Counted from the first letter of the stretch, positions 28,650-42,157 are shown. The stretch is DNA of 64,000 nt from Aquamicrobium sp. (GCA_019739225.1 JAHHDT010000006.1:124001-188000); one strand, 5' to 3'. Notes: generated by a model not told the origin, from the sequence alone. Made by a program: numbers and translations.

Positions 28650-29042
28650 ATGTCAGACCAGAATAATATTGATCCGCGTCGAGTTGACCCCGGCCATCCC
28701 GATGGGCCGCGTGTTGCACCCCGCTCCCCCTACACCGACCCAGCAGCAGACCCGCGCATCGTCAATGAGACGGTTGTGCACAACAGAAATGGTCGCGGCG
28801 GACTTATCGCAGCCGGTGTGATTGCCGTGCTGCTGGTCATTGCGCTGATCGCGTTCAGTAGTGGGCCCGGCACTGATGCGGGTACGACCGCAGTGATTCC
28901 GGAGCAGACTGAACAGACGACCGAACCTGCCCCCGCTCCGGCTCCCGAGGCAGCACCGGCTGAAGACACTGCGCCGGCGGCACCTGTCGAGGAAGAAGCA
29001 CCGGCCGCTCCGGCAGACGAGCAGCCCGCACCCAACCAGTAA
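28650..29042 (+). CDS. Small single-pass membrane protein with Pro/Ala/Glu-rich tail
   Basis: 130 residues. The first 50 residues are hydrophilic, a transmembrane helix GLIAAGVIAVLLVIALIAF spans about 50-69, and the remaining 60 residues are low-complexity Pro, Ala and Glu. No conserved domain is recognised. The ATG at 28650 has GGAGA upstream, so the open frame from 28608 is not used. The upstream EcfG-type promoter suggests induction in the general stress response. It has its own terminator. Confidence 0.85.
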   Translation: MSDQNNIDPRRVDPGHPDGPRVAPRSPYTDPAADPRIVNETVVHNRNGRGGLIAAGVIAVLLVIALIAFSSGPGTDAGTTAVIPEQTEQTTEPAPAPAPEAAPAEDTAPAAPVEEEAPAAPADEQPAPNQ

Positions 29043-29069
29043 GCGTACCGCGTAACCTTGCGTAAAAAG

Positions 29070-29102
29070 AAAAAGGCCGGATCAGCGTGATCCGGCCTTT
29101 TT
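29070..29102. terminator. Bidirectional Rho-independent terminator
   Basis: Perfect stem AAAAAGGCCGGATCA / TGATCCGGCCTTTTT with a GCG loop. It ends the 28650 gene on the plus strand and lpdA (hence the TCA operon) on the minus strand. Confidence 0.92.
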
Positions 29103-29122
29103 CTTTCGTCCTATGCAAGCAG

Positions 29123-30529
29123 CTACATGTGGATCGGCTTGGCAAATGTGGCGAGCGCCGCCTCCTTCACAGCCTCCGACATCGTCGGATGGGCGTGGCA
29201 GGTGCGAGCCAAATCTTCGGAAGAGCCGCCAAACTCCATCAGAACCGCGGCTTCGTGGATCATCTCGCCGGCACCGAAGCCGACGATGTGTACGCCGAGC
29301 ACCCGATCGGTCGCCTTGTCGGCCAGAACCTTGACGAAACCGTCCGTCTGCAACATGGCGCGGGCTCGACCGTTCGCAGTGAACGGGAACTTGCCGGCCT
29401 TGTAATCAACGCCGGCCTTCTTCAGTTCTTCCTCGGTCTTGCCGACGGAAGCGACTTCGGGGCTGGTGTAGACAACGCCAGGAATGACGTCGTAATTCAC
29501 ATGGCCCGCCTGTCCAGCGATGATTTCGGCTACGGCGACGCCTTCGTCCTCCGCCTTGTGGGCAAGCATCGGGCCCGCAATCACGTCGCCGATCGCATAG
29601 ACGCCCGGTACCGAAGTCTGGAAGTGATTATCGGTCTGAATGCGGCCGCGCTCATCGAGCACCACCCCGGCCTTTTCCAGACCAAGTCCATCAGTGAACG
29701 GCTTCCTGCCCGTCGCGACCAGCACGGCATCGGCCTCGATCGTTTCCGCGTCGCCGCCCTTGACCGGCTCGAACGTGACAGATGCGCCTTTCTTGGACTT
29801 TGCGACCCCGGTCACCTTCGCGCCAAGCTTGAACTCCATGCCTTGCTTGGCCAGCAGGCGCTGGAACTGCTTGGCAACCTCACCGTCCATGCCGCCGAGT
29901 ATGGTGTCGAGATATTCGACCACGGTAACCTTCGCGCCCAGCCGCGCCCACACAGAGCCGAGCTCCAGCCCGATGACTCCGCCGCCAACCACCACGAGGT
30001 GGCCAGGCACCTTCTCGAAATCAAGCGCGCCGGTGGAGGAGACGATCACCTTTTCATCGAAATCGACATCCACGCCTGGGATGCCGGCGACATCGGAGCC
30101 GGTGGCGATGACAATGTTCTTGGTTTCGATCTCCTGAGACTTGCCGTCTTCGCCGGTCACGGAGAGCTTGCCCTGCCCGAGCACCTGGCCGGTGCCCTGG
30201 AACGTGTCGATCTTGTTTTTCTTCATGAGGAATACGAGACCCTTGGTGTTCTGGTCCACCGTCTGGGTCTTGTGTTCCATCATCTTCTTGAGATTGACCT
30301 TCGGCGTCCCGATCTCGATGCCGAGCGCGTCGAACGAATGTTCCGCCTCGAGCAGCATCTCGGTCGCATGCAGCAGCGCCTTGGAGGGAATGCAGCCGAC
30401 ATTGACGCAGGTACCGCCATAGGTGTCGCGCTTCTCGACCAGTGCCGTCTTCAGCCCCAGCTGCGAAGCCTTGATGGCGCAGACATAGCCGCCTGGGCCG
30501 GCCCCGATAACGACGACATCATAGCTCAT
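29123..30529 (-). CDS. lpdA: Dihydrolipoyl dehydrogenase (E3)
   Basis: 468 residues. E3 re-oxidises the lipoyl group of 2-oxoglutarate dehydrogenase using FAD and NAD. The redox disulphide is [13 protein letters not shown] (C41, C46), the FAD motif GAGPGG is at 9-14, and the C-terminal [14 protein letters not shown] holds the active-site His-Glu pair. It is the last gene of the mdh-suc operon, so this is the E3 of the 2-oxoglutarate complex. Confidence 0.97.
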   Translation of the reverse strand: MSYDVVVIGAGPGGYVCAIKASQLGLKTALVEKRDTYGGTCVNVGCIPSKALLHATEMLLEAEHSFDALGIEIGTPKVNLKKMMEHKTQTVDQNTKGLVFLMKKNKIDTFQGTGQVLGQGKLSVTGEDGKSQEIETKNIVIATGSDVAGIPGVDVDFDEKVIVSSTGALDFEKVPGHLVVVGGGVIGLELGSVWARLGAKVTVVEYLDTILGGMDGEVAKQFQRLLAKQGMEFKLGAKVTGVAKSKKGASVTFEPVKGGDAETIEADAVLVATGRKPFTDGLGLEKAGVVLDERGRIQTDNHFQTSVPGVYAIGDVIAGPMLAHKAEDEGVAVAEIIAGQAGHVNYDVIPGVVYTSPEVASVGKTEEELKKAGVDYKAGKFPFTANGRARAMLQTDGFVKVLADKATDRVLGVHIVGFGAGEMIHEAAVLMEFGGSSEDLARTCHAHPTMSEAVKEAALATFAKPIHM

Positions 30530-30559
30530 GGCTTATTCCTTCCTTGCCGCATTGGCGGG

Positions 30560-31309
30560 TCAGCGCCCGCCACTCGTAGTCAAAATCGCGCCCGTCGAAT
30601 ACGACGCCTCGTCGGACAGCAGCCACAGCGCCGCGCGCGCGACTTCCTCAGCGGTGCCTTCGCGCTTCATCGGCACGAGGCCACGCATGGCGGCAACCCG
30701 ATCCGGCTGCCCGCCGGACGCATGAATTTCCGTGTCGATGATGCCTGGCCTGACCGCGTTGACGCGGATGCCCTCAGCCGCGACCTCGCGAGCAAGGCCC
30801 ACGGTCAGGCTGTCGACTGCGCCCTTTGAGGCCGCGTAGTCGACGTATTCACCCGGCGCGCCCAGCACGGCGGCGATCGACGAGATGTTGACAATCGCTC
30901 CGCCGGACCCGCCATGCCGGTTCGACATGCGCTTGACGGCCTCGCGCGCGCAAAGTGCGGTGCCGATCACGTTGATGCGCATCATCCGGGTCAGGCGTTC
31001 AACGCTCATTTCGTCGAGCCGCGCCTTGCGATCCACAACGCCGGCATTGTTGACGAGCCCGTCGAGCCGCCCGAAGCGCGCATCGACCGCCTCGAACATG
31101 GCGATTACGTCAGCTTCCTCGCCGACATCGCCACGGATGGCGAAGGCTTCGCCGCCGGCGGAGACGATGTCGTCCACCACGTCGGCCGCCGCCTTCTCAT
31201 TGGACGCATAGTTGACCGCGACGCGCCAGCCTGCTGCGGCGCCGAGCCTTGCAATGGCGGCTCCAATGCCACGCGAGCCGCCTGTGACGAGCATCGTTTT
31301 CGCCGACAT
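30560..31309 (-). CDS. SDR family NAD(P)-dependent oxidoreductase
   Basis: 249 residues. A classical short-chain dehydrogenase: TGGSRGIGAAIA cofactor motif at 9-20, NNAG, catalytic Ser in NISSIAAVLG, and YAASKGA (YxxxK). It ends SYSTGAILTTSGGR. I choose MSAKTMLVTGG at 31309. It lies between sucB and lpdA in the TCA operon, a position also seen in other rhizobia. The substrate is unknown. Confidence 0.93.
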   Translation of the reverse strand: MSAKTMLVTGGSRGIGAAIARLGAAAGWRVAVNYASNEKAAADVVDDIVSAGGEAFAIRGDVGEEADVIAMFEAVDARFGRLDGLVNNAGVVDRKARLDEMSVERLTRMMRINVIGTALCAREAVKRMSNRHGGSGGAIVNISSIAAVLGAPGEYVDYAASKGAVDSLTVGLAREVAAEGIRVNAVRPGIIDTEIHASGGQPDRVAAMRGLVPMKREGTAEEVARAALWLLSDEASYSTGAILTTSGGR

Positions 31310-31343
31310 CGTTCCTCCATATGCGGATGGTGAGCGTCGAAGC

Positions 31344-32579
<1,236 letters not shown>

Positions 32580-32629
32580 TGTTCTTTTCCGTTGCCTGAT
32601 TTCGCTTCGCTTAGGTCAGTGGTGCTGGT

Positions 32630-35617
32630 TCATTCACCCAGCGCATCCTCGAGGAAAGCCTCGAGCTGTGCCAGGTGCTTGGACATGAGGCCCGTCGCCG
32701 GGGATGCGGCGGCCGGCCGGCCGGTGTAGCGCACGCGCTGGTGCTTGGCGTCGATGTGGGCGAGCACCCACTCCAGATACGGATCGATGAACGACCACGC
32801 GCCCATGTTCTTGGGCTCTTCCTGGCACCAGACCATCTCCGCATTGCGGAAACGCGACAGTTCGTTGATCAGCGCCTTTGCCGGGAACGGGTAGAGCTGT
32901 TCGACGCGCAGCAGGTAGACGTCGTCGACACCGCGCTTCTCGCGCTCCTCGTAGAGGTCGTAATAGACCTTGCCCGAGCACAGAACGACACGGCGGATCT
33001 TGGAGTCCTTGACCAGCTTGATCTTCTGGTCCGGCAGCATCTGCGCGTCGTCCCAGAGCAGGCGGTGGAACGAGCTTTCGCCCGACATTTCCGACAGCGT
33101 CGAGACCGCACGCTTGTGGCGCAGCAGCGACTTCGGCGTCATCAGCACCAGCGGTTTGCGGAAGTCGCGCTTGAGCTGGCGGCGAAGGATGTGGAAGTAG
33201 TTAGCCGGCGTCGTAACGTTGGCCACCTGCATGTTGTCTTCCGCGCACATCTGCAGGAAGCGCTCGAGACGGGCGGAGGAATGCTCCGGGCCCTGCCCTT
33301 CATAGCCATGCGGCAGCAGGCAGACGAGGCCCGACATGCGCAGCCATTTGCGCTCGCCCGACGAGATGAACTGGTCGAAGACGACCTGCGCACCGTTGGC
33401 GAAGTCGCCGAACTGGGCTTCCCAAAGCGTCAGAGCGCGGGGTTCGGCAAGGCTGTAGCCATATTCGAAGCCAAGCACGGCTTCTTCAGAGAGCATCGAG
33501 TTGATGACCTCGTAATTGGCCTGGGCCGGTCCGAGATTGTTGAGCGGGATATATCGATCCTCGGACTTCTGATCGTAGAGCACCGAGTGGCGCTGCGAGA
33601 AGGTACCGCGCTCCGAATCCTGCCCCGACAGGCGGATCGGGTTGCCGTCCATGAGGATCGAGCCGAAAGCCAGCGCTTCGCCGGTCGCCCAGTCCAGTCC
33701 TTCGCCCGATTCGATCGCTTTGCGCCGGCTGTCGAGGAAGCGCCCGATAGTGCGGTGGACCTCGAAGTCCTTCGGCATGTCGGTCAGCTTCTTGCCGATC
33801 TCCTTCAGCGTCTTGAGCGGAACGGAGGTCTTGCCGCGGCGCTGCTCGTCCTGATTGTCGGCCGTGCGCAGTCCCGACCACGCGCCGTCGAGCCAGTCGG
33901 CCTTGTTGGGCTTGTAGGCCTGGCCCGCCTCGAATTCCGCTTCGAGGTTGGCCCGCCAGTCGGCGCGCATTTTCTCGACCTCGTCCTGCGTGATCAGGCC
34001 TTCGGCAATGAGCTTGTCGCTGTAGAGCTGGACCGTCGTGCGGTGCGAGCGGATCGCCTTGTACATGACCGGCTGGGTGAATGCCGGCTCGTCGCCCTCA
34101 TTATGGCCGAAGCGGCGATAGCAGAACATGTCGATGACCACCGGCTTGTGGAAGGTCATCCGGTATTCGGTCGCCACCTTGGCCGCATAGACGACCGCTT
34201 CCGGGTCGTCGCCATTGACGTGGAAGATCGGCGCCTCGATCATCTTGGCAACGTCGGACGGATAAGGCGACGAGCGCGAGAAGCGCGGGTTGGTCGTGAA
34301 ACCGATCTGGTTGTTGATGATGAAATGGATCGTGCCGGCGACGCGATGGCCGCGCAGGCCCGACAGGCCGAGGCATTCGGCAACGACGCCCTGGCCTGCG
34401 AAAGCCGCATCGCCGTGCAGCAGCAGCGGCAGCACCTTCACGCGCTCTTCAATCGGCACAGCCTCTTCGCGGGTGCGGCCGAAAACCTGGTCCTGCTTGG
34501 CGCGGGCCTTGCCCATGACGACCGGGTTGACGATCTCCAGATGCGAAGGGTTGGCCGTCAGCGACAGATGCACCTTGTTGCCGTCGAACTCTCGGTCGGA
34601 GGAGGCGCCGAGATGGTACTTCACGTCGCCCGAACCTTCGACGTCATCCGGCGTGTAGGAACCGCCCTTGAATTCGTGGAACACCGCGCGATGCGGTTTG
34701 GCCATGACGTTGGTCAGCACGTTGAGGCGGCCGCGATGGGCCATGCCGAGCACGGCTTCCTTAAGCCCCATGGCGCCGCCGCGCTTGATGATCTGCTCGA
34801 GCGCCGGAATCAGCGATTCGCCGCCGTCGAGGCCGAAGCGCTTGGTCCCCTTGTACTTGACGTCGATGAACTGCTCGAAGCCTTCGGCCTCGATCAGCTT
34901 CGACAGGATCGCCTTCTTGCCCTCCGGCGTGAAATCGATCCCTTTGTCCGGACCCTCGATACGCTCCTGGATCCAGGCCTTTTCGGTTGGATTGGAGATG
35001 TGCATGAACTCGACGCCGAGCGTCGAGCAATAGGTGCGCTTGAGGATTTCAAGCATCTGCCGGATGGTGGCGTATTCCAGCCCCAGCACGTGGTCGATGA
35101 AGATGGGCTGGTCGTAATCGGCCTCGGTAAAGCCGTATGCCTCAGGCGACAGCTCGTTATAGTCTTCCATCGGCTTGGCAAGGCCGAGTGGATCGAGATT
35201 GGCATGCAGATGACCGCGCATGCGGTATGCGCGGATCATCATGATCGCGCGCACGGAGTTGCGGGCGGCCTGCTGCACGTCGGCGTCGGAAATCGTCCCG
35301 CCCGCAGCGGCGGCCTTGTCCCGAACCTTCTTCTCGAAGTGCTTTTCGGCAGCGCCCCAGTCACCATCCAGCGCCGAGACGAGTTCGCCATTCGCCGTGA
35401 TCGGCCAATTGGACTTTGTCCAGGAGGCACCCTGCGCGCTCTTGCGCACATCCCCGGCATCGTCCTTCAGGGCGGCGAAGAAGTCGCGCCACTCCGGATC
35501 AACCGAAGACGGATCGTCCTGCCAGGCCGCGTGAAGGGTCTCGATATAGTCGGCATTGCCGCCATACAGAAACGAGGTGAGTGAAAACTGGTCGTTGGCC
35601 TGATCCTGCCGCGCCAT
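32630..35617 (-). CDS. sucA: 2-oxoglutarate dehydrogenase E1 component
   Basis: 995 residues. SucA is the thiamine-diphosphate enzyme that decarboxylates 2-oxoglutarate. The N-terminus (FSLTSFLYGGNADYIETLHAAW) is the E2-interaction region. Motifs such as GMAHRGRLNVL, HGDAAFAGQGVV (ThDP Mg site), FCYRRFGHNEGDEP and LPHGYEGQGPEHSSAR are present. The ATG at 35617 is canonical. A long hairpin lies just upstream, between it and sucD. Confidence 0.98.
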   Translation of the reverse strand: MARQDQANDQFSLTSFLYGGNADYIETLHAAWQDDPSSVDPEWRDFFAALKDDAGDVRKSAQGASWTKSNWPITANGELVSALDGDWGAAEKHFEKKVRDKAAAAGGTISDADVQQAARNSVRAIMMIRAYRMRGHLHANLDPLGLAKPMEDYNELSPEAYGFTEADYDQPIFIDHVLGLEYATIRQMLEILKRTYCSTLGVEFMHISNPTEKAWIQERIEGPDKGIDFTPEGKKAILSKLIEAEGFEQFIDVKYKGTKRFGLDGGESLIPALEQIIKRGGAMGLKEAVLGMAHRGRLNVLTNVMAKPHRAVFHEFKGGSYTPDDVEGSGDVKYHLGASSDREFDGNKVHLSLTANPSHLEIVNPVVMGKARAKQDQVFGRTREEAVPIEERVKVLPLLLHGDAAFAGQGVVAECLGLSGLRGHRVAGTIHFIINNQIGFTTNPRFSRSSPYPSDVAKMIEAPIFHVNGDDPEAVVYAAKVATEYRMTFHKPVVIDMFCYRRFGHNEGDEPAFTQPVMYKAIRSHRTTVQLYSDKLIAEGLITQDEVEKMRADWRANLEAEFEAGQAYKPNKADWLDGAWSGLRTADNQDEQRRGKTSVPLKTLKEIGKKLTDMPKDFEVHRTIGRFLDSRRKAIESGEGLDWATGEALAFGSILMDGNPIRLSGQDSERGTFSQRHSVLYDQKSEDRYIPLNNLGPAQANYEVINSMLSEEAVLGFEYGYSLAEPRALTLWEAQFGDFANGAQVVFDQFISSGERKWLRMSGLVCLLPHGYEGQGPEHSSARLERFLQMCAEDNMQVANVTTPANYFHILRRQLKRDFRKPLVLMTPKSLLRHKRAVSTLSEMSGESSFHRLLWDDAQMLPDQKIKLVKDSKIRRVVLCSGKVYYDLYEEREKRGVDDVYLLRVEQLYPFPAKALINELSRFRNAEMVWCQEEPKNMGAWSFIDPYLEWVLAHIDAKHQRVRYTGRPAAASPATGLMSKHLAQLEAFLEDALGE

Positions 35618-35657
35618 CTTGATCCTTCGGAGCCCCGTGCTCCGTCTCCTGTGTGAG

Positions 35658-35726
35658 AGGAGTAGGTGAGTAGGGCAGTAAGGCAAATATGTTTGGTGCG
35701 CCTACTGCCTTACTCACCTACTCCCT
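35658..35726. repeat. Long inverted repeat between sucD and sucA
   Basis: Left arm at about 35659-35684 and right arm at 35700-35724 share the core GAGTAGGTGAGTA followed by GGCAGTA. They pair with one mismatch (wobble in RNA) and one bulge around a loop of about 15 nt. The right arm abuts the sucD stop codon. No T-tract follows, so it looks more like a processing, stabilising or attenuating hairpin, or a dispersed palindromic element, than a full terminator. Confidence 0.8.
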
Positions 35727-36628
35727 TAACCTTTGATCGCCTCGACCAGCGTCTTGCCGAGTCGGGCTGGCGAAGGCGAAACGCGGATGCCCGCTTCTTC
35801 CATCGCCGCGATCTTGTCTTCAGCGCCGCCCTTGCCGCCGGAAATCACGGCGCCGGCATGGCCCATGGTGCGTCCGGGCGGTGCGGTGCGGCCCGCGATG
35901 AAGCCGGCCATCGGCTTGCGGCGGCCTTTCTTGGCTTCGTCTTTCAGGAACTGCGCCGCTTCTTCCTCGGCCGAGCCGCCGATCTCGCCGATCATGATGA
36001 TCGACTGCGTCGCATCGTCGGCCAGGAACATCTCCAGCACGTCGATGAATTCGGTGCCCTTCACCGGGTCGCCGCCGATGCCGACAGCCGTCGTCTGGCC
36101 AAGGCCTTCATTCGTCGTCTGAAACACTGCTTCATAGGTAAGCGTTCCGGAGCGGGAAACAACGCCCACGGAACCCTTGCGGAAGATGTTGCCCGGCATG
36201 ATGCCGATCTTGCATTCGTCGGGGGTGACGATGCCGGGGCAATTCGGGCCGATCAGGCGCGACTTCGACTTGTCGAGCTTCGCCTTGACCTTGACCATGT
36301 CCATGACCGGGATGCCCTCGGTGATGCAGACGATCAGCGGTATCTCGGCATCGATCGCCTCCATGATCGCGGCGGCGGCACCTGCCGGCGGCACGTAGAC
36401 CACCGAGGCGGTTGCGCCGGTCTTGTCGCGGCCTTCGGCGACGGAGGCGAAGATCGGCAGGTTTTCACCGCTGGCGCCGGTCCAGGTCTCCCCACCCTTC
36501 TTCGGGTGGATGCCGCCGACCATCTGCGTGCCGTGATAGGCCAGCGCCTGTTCGGTGTGGAACGTTCCGGTCTTGCCGGTGAGGCCCTGAACGAGAACCT
36601 TGGTGTTCTTGTCGATAAGAATGGACAT
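35726..36628 (-). CDS. sucD: Succinyl-CoA synthetase alpha subunit
   Basis: 300 residues. SucD carries the phosphohistidine and CoA site of succinyl-CoA synthetase. [27 protein letters not shown] and the active-site His region [17 protein letters not shown] are present. It starts 6 bp after the sucC stop. The stop is next to the right arm of the inverted repeat. Confidence 0.98.
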   Translation of the reverse strand: MSILIDKNTKVLVQGLTGKTGTFHTEQALAYHGTQMVGGIHPKKGGETWTGASGENLPIFASVAEGRDKTGATASVVYVPPAGAAAAIMEAIDAEIPLIVCITEGIPVMDMVKVKAKLDKSKSRLIGPNCPGIVTPDECKIGIMPGNIFRKGSVGVVSRSGTLTYEAVFQTTNEGLGQTTAVGIGGDPVKGTEFIDVLEMFLADDATQSIIMIGEIGGSAEEEAAQFLKDEAKKGRRKPMAGFIAGRTAPPGRTMGHAGAVISGGKGGAEDKIAAMEEAGIRVSPSPARLGKTLVEAIKG

Positions 36629-36634
36629 CTAGGC

Positions 36635-37831
<1,197 letters not shown>

Positions 37832-37843
37832 CCGCCGTCCCCC

Positions 37844-39094
<1,251 letters not shown>

Positions 39095-40264
39095 CTAGCG
39101 CGGATTTTCGCGATGCCGCACCGCCTCCAGCCAGTCGCGGCTCTGCATTTCCGTCAGGCGTGACGCAGTGCGCGCGAACTCGAAGGCTTCCGTGCCGCTG
39201 GTCCCGGCATAGAGCTGTTCCGGCGGGGCCTCGGCGCTGACCACAAGCCGCATGCGATTGTCGTAAAGAGTGTCGACCAGCAATATGAAGCGCTTGGCCT
39301 CGTTGCGCTTGTCCTGAGCCATGACCGGGATGCAATCGATGAACAGCGTGTCGAAGCGCGCCGCGATCGCCAGATAGTCCCGCGCACCGAGGGGCTTTTC
39401 GCAGAGTTCACCGAAAGTGAAGCGTGCCGCCGCGCCGTTGGCGCGAGGAACCACCAGTTCGCGGCCTTTGACGGAGAGCCGCGCTTCCTGCGTCACATGA
39501 CCGGCCGTTGCCGCATGCCATGCCTCGTCCATCAGGTTGGCGGCTTTCCCGTCGCACGGTGTCATGTAGACGCGCATCCGGTCGAGCTTTTCCCGCCGGT
39601 AATCGACTGGCCCTTCCAGTGCAATCACCTCGGCATGGCGCTCCAGGATATCGATGAACGGCTCGAAGAGAGCCCGGTTGAGCCCGTCGCGATAAAGATC
39701 GCGCGGCGCCACGTTGGACGTCGCGACCAGCACGACGCCTTCCGCAAACAGGCTTGAGAACAGCCGCGACAAGACCATGGCGTCGGCGATGTCCGTCACC
39801 GCGAATTCGTCAAAGCATAGAATCCACGCTTCGTCGGCGAGGGCCTTGGCAACCGGCGGAATCGGATCCGCTTCCTTCGTCTCCCCGCGCTTCAGCGCGT
39901 CGCGATGGCGCTGGATACGATCGTGGACATCGGCCATGAAATCGTTGAAATGGGCGCGCCGCTTGCGCTTTATCGGGACCCGTTCGAAGAACAGGTCCAT
40001 CAGCATCGTCTTTCCGCGGCCAACGCCGCCGTAGACATAGAGACCCTTGACGGTCTCGCGCGGCTGTTTGCGTTTGGCGAAGAGCCAGCCCAGCGCACTG
40101 GACTTGGAAGCCAGCCGCTTGGTCGAGACCTCTTCGATCAGGCGATCCAGCGCATCCACGATCCGCAGTTGCGCCGGGTCCGAGGTCAGGGTGCCGGCGT
40201 CCTCAAGATGCTCGTAATCCTGCCGCAAGGTCCGAAATGTCGGCAGATCGTCGAGCGAAGACAT
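39095..40264 (-). CDS. zapE: Cell division protein ZapE (AFG1-like ATPase)
   Basis: 389 residues. ZapE is a P-loop ATPase linked to the FtsZ ring in gammaproteobacteria and related to yeast AFG1/LACE1. The P-loop is in GLYVYGGVGRGKTMLMD, Walker B in WILCFDEFAVTDI, and sensor-like TSNVAPRDLYRDGLNR follows. It lies upstream of mdh on the same strand, separated by a promoter-sized gap, so it is probably not in the TCA operon. Confidence 0.93.
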   Translation of the reverse strand: MSSLDDLPTFRTLRQDYEHLEDAGTLTSDPAQLRIVDALDRLIEEVSTKRLASKSSALGWLFAKRKQPRETVKGLYVYGGVGRGKTMLMDLFFERVPIKRKRRAHFNDFMADVHDRIQRHRDALKRGETKEADPIPPVAKALADEAWILCFDEFAVTDIADAMVLSRLFSSLFAEGVVLVATSNVAPRDLYRDGLNRALFEPFIDILERHAEVIALEGPVDYRREKLDRMRVYMTPCDGKAANLMDEAWHAATAGHVTQEARLSVKGRELVVPRANGAAARFTFGELCEKPLGARDYLAIAARFDTLFIDCIPVMAQDKRNEAKRFILLVDTLYDNRMRLVVSAEAPPEQLYAGTSGTEAFEFARTASRLTEMQSRDWLEAVRHRENPR

Positions 40265-40302
40265 CGGCTGGGCCCGTATGCTGATGCGCTATGTCGTGCG
40301 CC

Positions 40303-40863
40303 TCAGCGCGACAGCGAAACGGGTACACCCGTGCTCGTCTGGCCGTCGAAACGCTCGCCCCCCGATGAATAGAGACGCGCAAGCACATCGCCGCTTTCGT
40401 TGTAGAGCGCGAGCTGGCTGCCGGAAACGTTCCAGGACTTCACGCCGTCGAGCGGAGCCGGGCAGCGCAGCGGTCCTGCCCGGTAACCCTGGCCGAAACG
40501 CGTCTGGGGCGTGGCGATGCGGCAGCTCTGGCCGGATACGCTCGCGTTCCACACGCCTGCAACGCTGCCCGTTGTGATCTCGGGCGCATTCGCACCCGGG
40601 TCCACAGCCGCGATCTGTGTGCCATCGGACGGAAGTTGGCCCGGCTGCGCGCCGGGGGCCGCGGGAAACTGGCTGGGGTCGGTCACACCCGGCTGGCCGG
40701 GCGGCGGGAGCTGCCCCGATGTCACCGTTCCCGCCGGTGCGGGCGAGAGAGGAGCCGGGGCCGGGCCGCTTGTATCCAGCCGCGAGAAGCGCTCGCTCTG
40801 GCAGCCTGCCAATGCGAGCGCGATAAAAGTCGTGGCCAAAACGCCAGTAGTCCTGAAACCCAT
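40303..40863 (-). CDS. Omp19-like outer-membrane lipoprotein (AprI/Inh protease-inhibitor domain)
   Basis: 186 residues. The signal peptide ends in the lipobox LAGC (C21), then a Pro/Gly-rich linker. The C-terminal domain (VAGVWNASVSGQSCRIATPQ, GQGYRAGPLRCP, RFDGQTSTG) closely follows Brucella Omp19, reported to inhibit proteases through an Inh-type beta-barrel. The ATG at 40863 has GGAGGG 6 bp upstream; an ATG at 40905 would give an unusually long n-region. An EcfG-type promoter lies upstream. Confidence 0.93.
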   Translation of the reverse strand: MGFRTTGVLATTFIALALAGCQSERFSRLDTSGPAPAPLSPAPAGTVTSGQLPPPGQPGVTDPSQFPAAPGAQPGQLPSDGTQIAAVDPGANAPEITTGSVAGVWNASVSGQSCRIATPQTRFGQGYRAGPLRCPAPLDGVKSWNVSGSQLALYNESGDVLARLYSSGGERFDGQTSTGVPVSLSR

Positions 40864-40953
40864 CGATTCCCTCCGTCGAGGCGGCTTGCCGCTTCGTACG
40901 TTCATTTTGAATCCCTTCAGTCGCCAGAATAGTGGCGATCGTGAAGATAATCC

Positions 40954-40979
40954 AACGCATATGGTTAAATTAGGGTTCC
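40954..40979 (-). promoter_or_regulatory. General-stress sigma factor (EcfG/RpoE2) promoter
   Basis: On the minus strand GGAAC (40979-40975), 17 bp, CGTT (40957-40954). The Omp19-like gene begins about 90 bp downstream. The divergent metallo-hydrolase gene begins 72 bp away on the other strand. Confidence 0.75.
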
Positions 40980-41050
40980 CGGCAACCCTGCGGCCCTCAA
41001 CAAGACGTTTCCCGCTTGCCCCTGTGACGTCAGACGCTAACCTGTGCGCC

Positions 41051-42130
41051 ATGAACAGGCGTCGGTTAATGAAATGGATCGGGCTTGGTGGCATCGCGGC
41101 TGCGGGCACCGGTGCGGCGGTCGCCGGCAATCGTCCAGGCAGCCGCTATTATTCGGGCCCGCGAAGCGATCATTTCGATGGCACCGTCTTCTTCAATCCG
41201 CAAGGCAAGGCCCCCGCTGGCTTCACGGACCTTATGCGCTGGCAATTTGGTGGCGGACGTGCCCGCTGGCCGGCAGAATGGCCAAGCCCATTTCCGCAAG
41301 CCAGGCCGGAGCCGCGCGTCACTGGTCGGCGACTGGTGGTGACCATGGTCGGCCATGCGACGCTCCTGATCCAGACCGGGGGCGTCAACATTCTCACCGA
41401 CCCCGTCTGGTCCGACCGCGCCTCGCCGCTGTCGTTCGCGGGTCCGCGCCGCATCAACCCGCCGGGCGTCGGCTTCGAGGACCTGCCGCCAATCGATCTC
41501 GTGCTGCTCAGCCACAACCACTACGACCATATGGACGTTTCGACCCTCGCGCGGCTGAAGCAGTCTCACGACCCGCTGGTCCTCACGCCGCTGGGCAACG
41601 ACACGATCGTTCGTCAAAGCGTGCCGGATATGCGGATCGCGGCGCACGACTGGGGTGAAATGGCGATCTGTGGCTCCATGCCGGTTCACATCGAACCGGT
41701 ACACCACTGGTCGGCGCGCGGAACCGGCGATCGTCGCATGGCGCTTTGGGCGGGCTTCGTGATCGATGCGCCGGGCGGCGGCATTTACGTCGTCGGCGAT
41801 ACCGGCTTCCACGGCGGCATCAACTACAGCGAAGCCGCGCGAAAGCATGGCGGGTTCCGGCTGGCCATCCTGCCGATCGGGGCCTACGAGCCGCGCTGGT
41901 TCATGGAAGCCCAGCACCAGAACCCTTCCGAAGCCGTCGATGGCATGGTGTTGGCCGGTGCCGCGTTTGCGGCGGGTCACCACTGGGGCACGTTCCAGCT
42001 CACCAACGAGCCGATCGACGAACCGCGCGACCTGCTGCATGCGGCGCTGGACGAAAAGGGGGTGGCGCGGGACCGTTTCCGGCCGATGCATCCCGGCGAA
42101 GTCTGGGACGTGCCGCCGATCATCGGCTGA
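41051..42130 (+). CDS. MBL-fold metallo-hydrolase (RomA / NAPE-PLD-like), probable Tat substrate
   Basis: 359 residues. The metallo-beta-lactamase fold shows HNHYDHMD (metal-binding HxHxDH type), VGHATLLIQTGGVNILTDPVWSDRASPLSF, and VVGDTGFHGG. It resembles the NAPE-PLD-like / RomA group. The N-terminus NRRRLMKWIGLGGIAAAGTGAAVAG looks like a twin-arginine signal with a poor hydrophobic core. The ATG at 41051 is chosen over a far upstream open frame. Substrate unknown, perhaps a phospholipid derivative. Confidence 0.88.
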   Translation: MNRRRLMKWIGLGGIAAAGTGAAVAGNRPGSRYYSGPRSDHFDGTVFFNPQGKAPAGFTDLMRWQFGGGRARWPAEWPSPFPQARPEPRVTGRRLVVTMVGHATLLIQTGGVNILTDPVWSDRASPLSFAGPRRINPPGVGFEDLPPIDLVLLSHNHYDHMDVSTLARLKQSHDPLVLTPLGNDTIVRQSVPDMRIAAHDWGEMAICGSMPVHIEPVHHWSARGTGDRRMALWAGFVIDAPGGGIYVVGDTGFHGGINYSEAARKHGGFRLAILPIGAYEPRWFMEAQHQNPSEAVDGMVLAGAAFAAGHHWGTFQLTNEPIDEPRDLLHAALDEKGVARDRFRPMHPGEVWDVPPIIG

Positions 42131-42132
42131 GA

Positions 42133-42157
42133 GGAACTTCGCGGACGACAGGACGTT
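42133..42157 (+). promoter_or_regulatory. General-stress sigma factor (EcfG/RpoE2) promoter
   Basis: GGAAC (42133-42137), 16 bp, CGTT (42154-42157), perfect. The DUF1328 gene starts 41 bp downstream. Confidence 0.8.

Noticed and set aside
29087-30829. 580-codon open frame on the plus strand.
   Set aside because: Antisense shadow of lpdA and the SDR gene.
32675-35584. 969-codon open frame on the plus strand.
   Set aside because: Antisense shadow of sucA; no domain recognised and sucA is certain.
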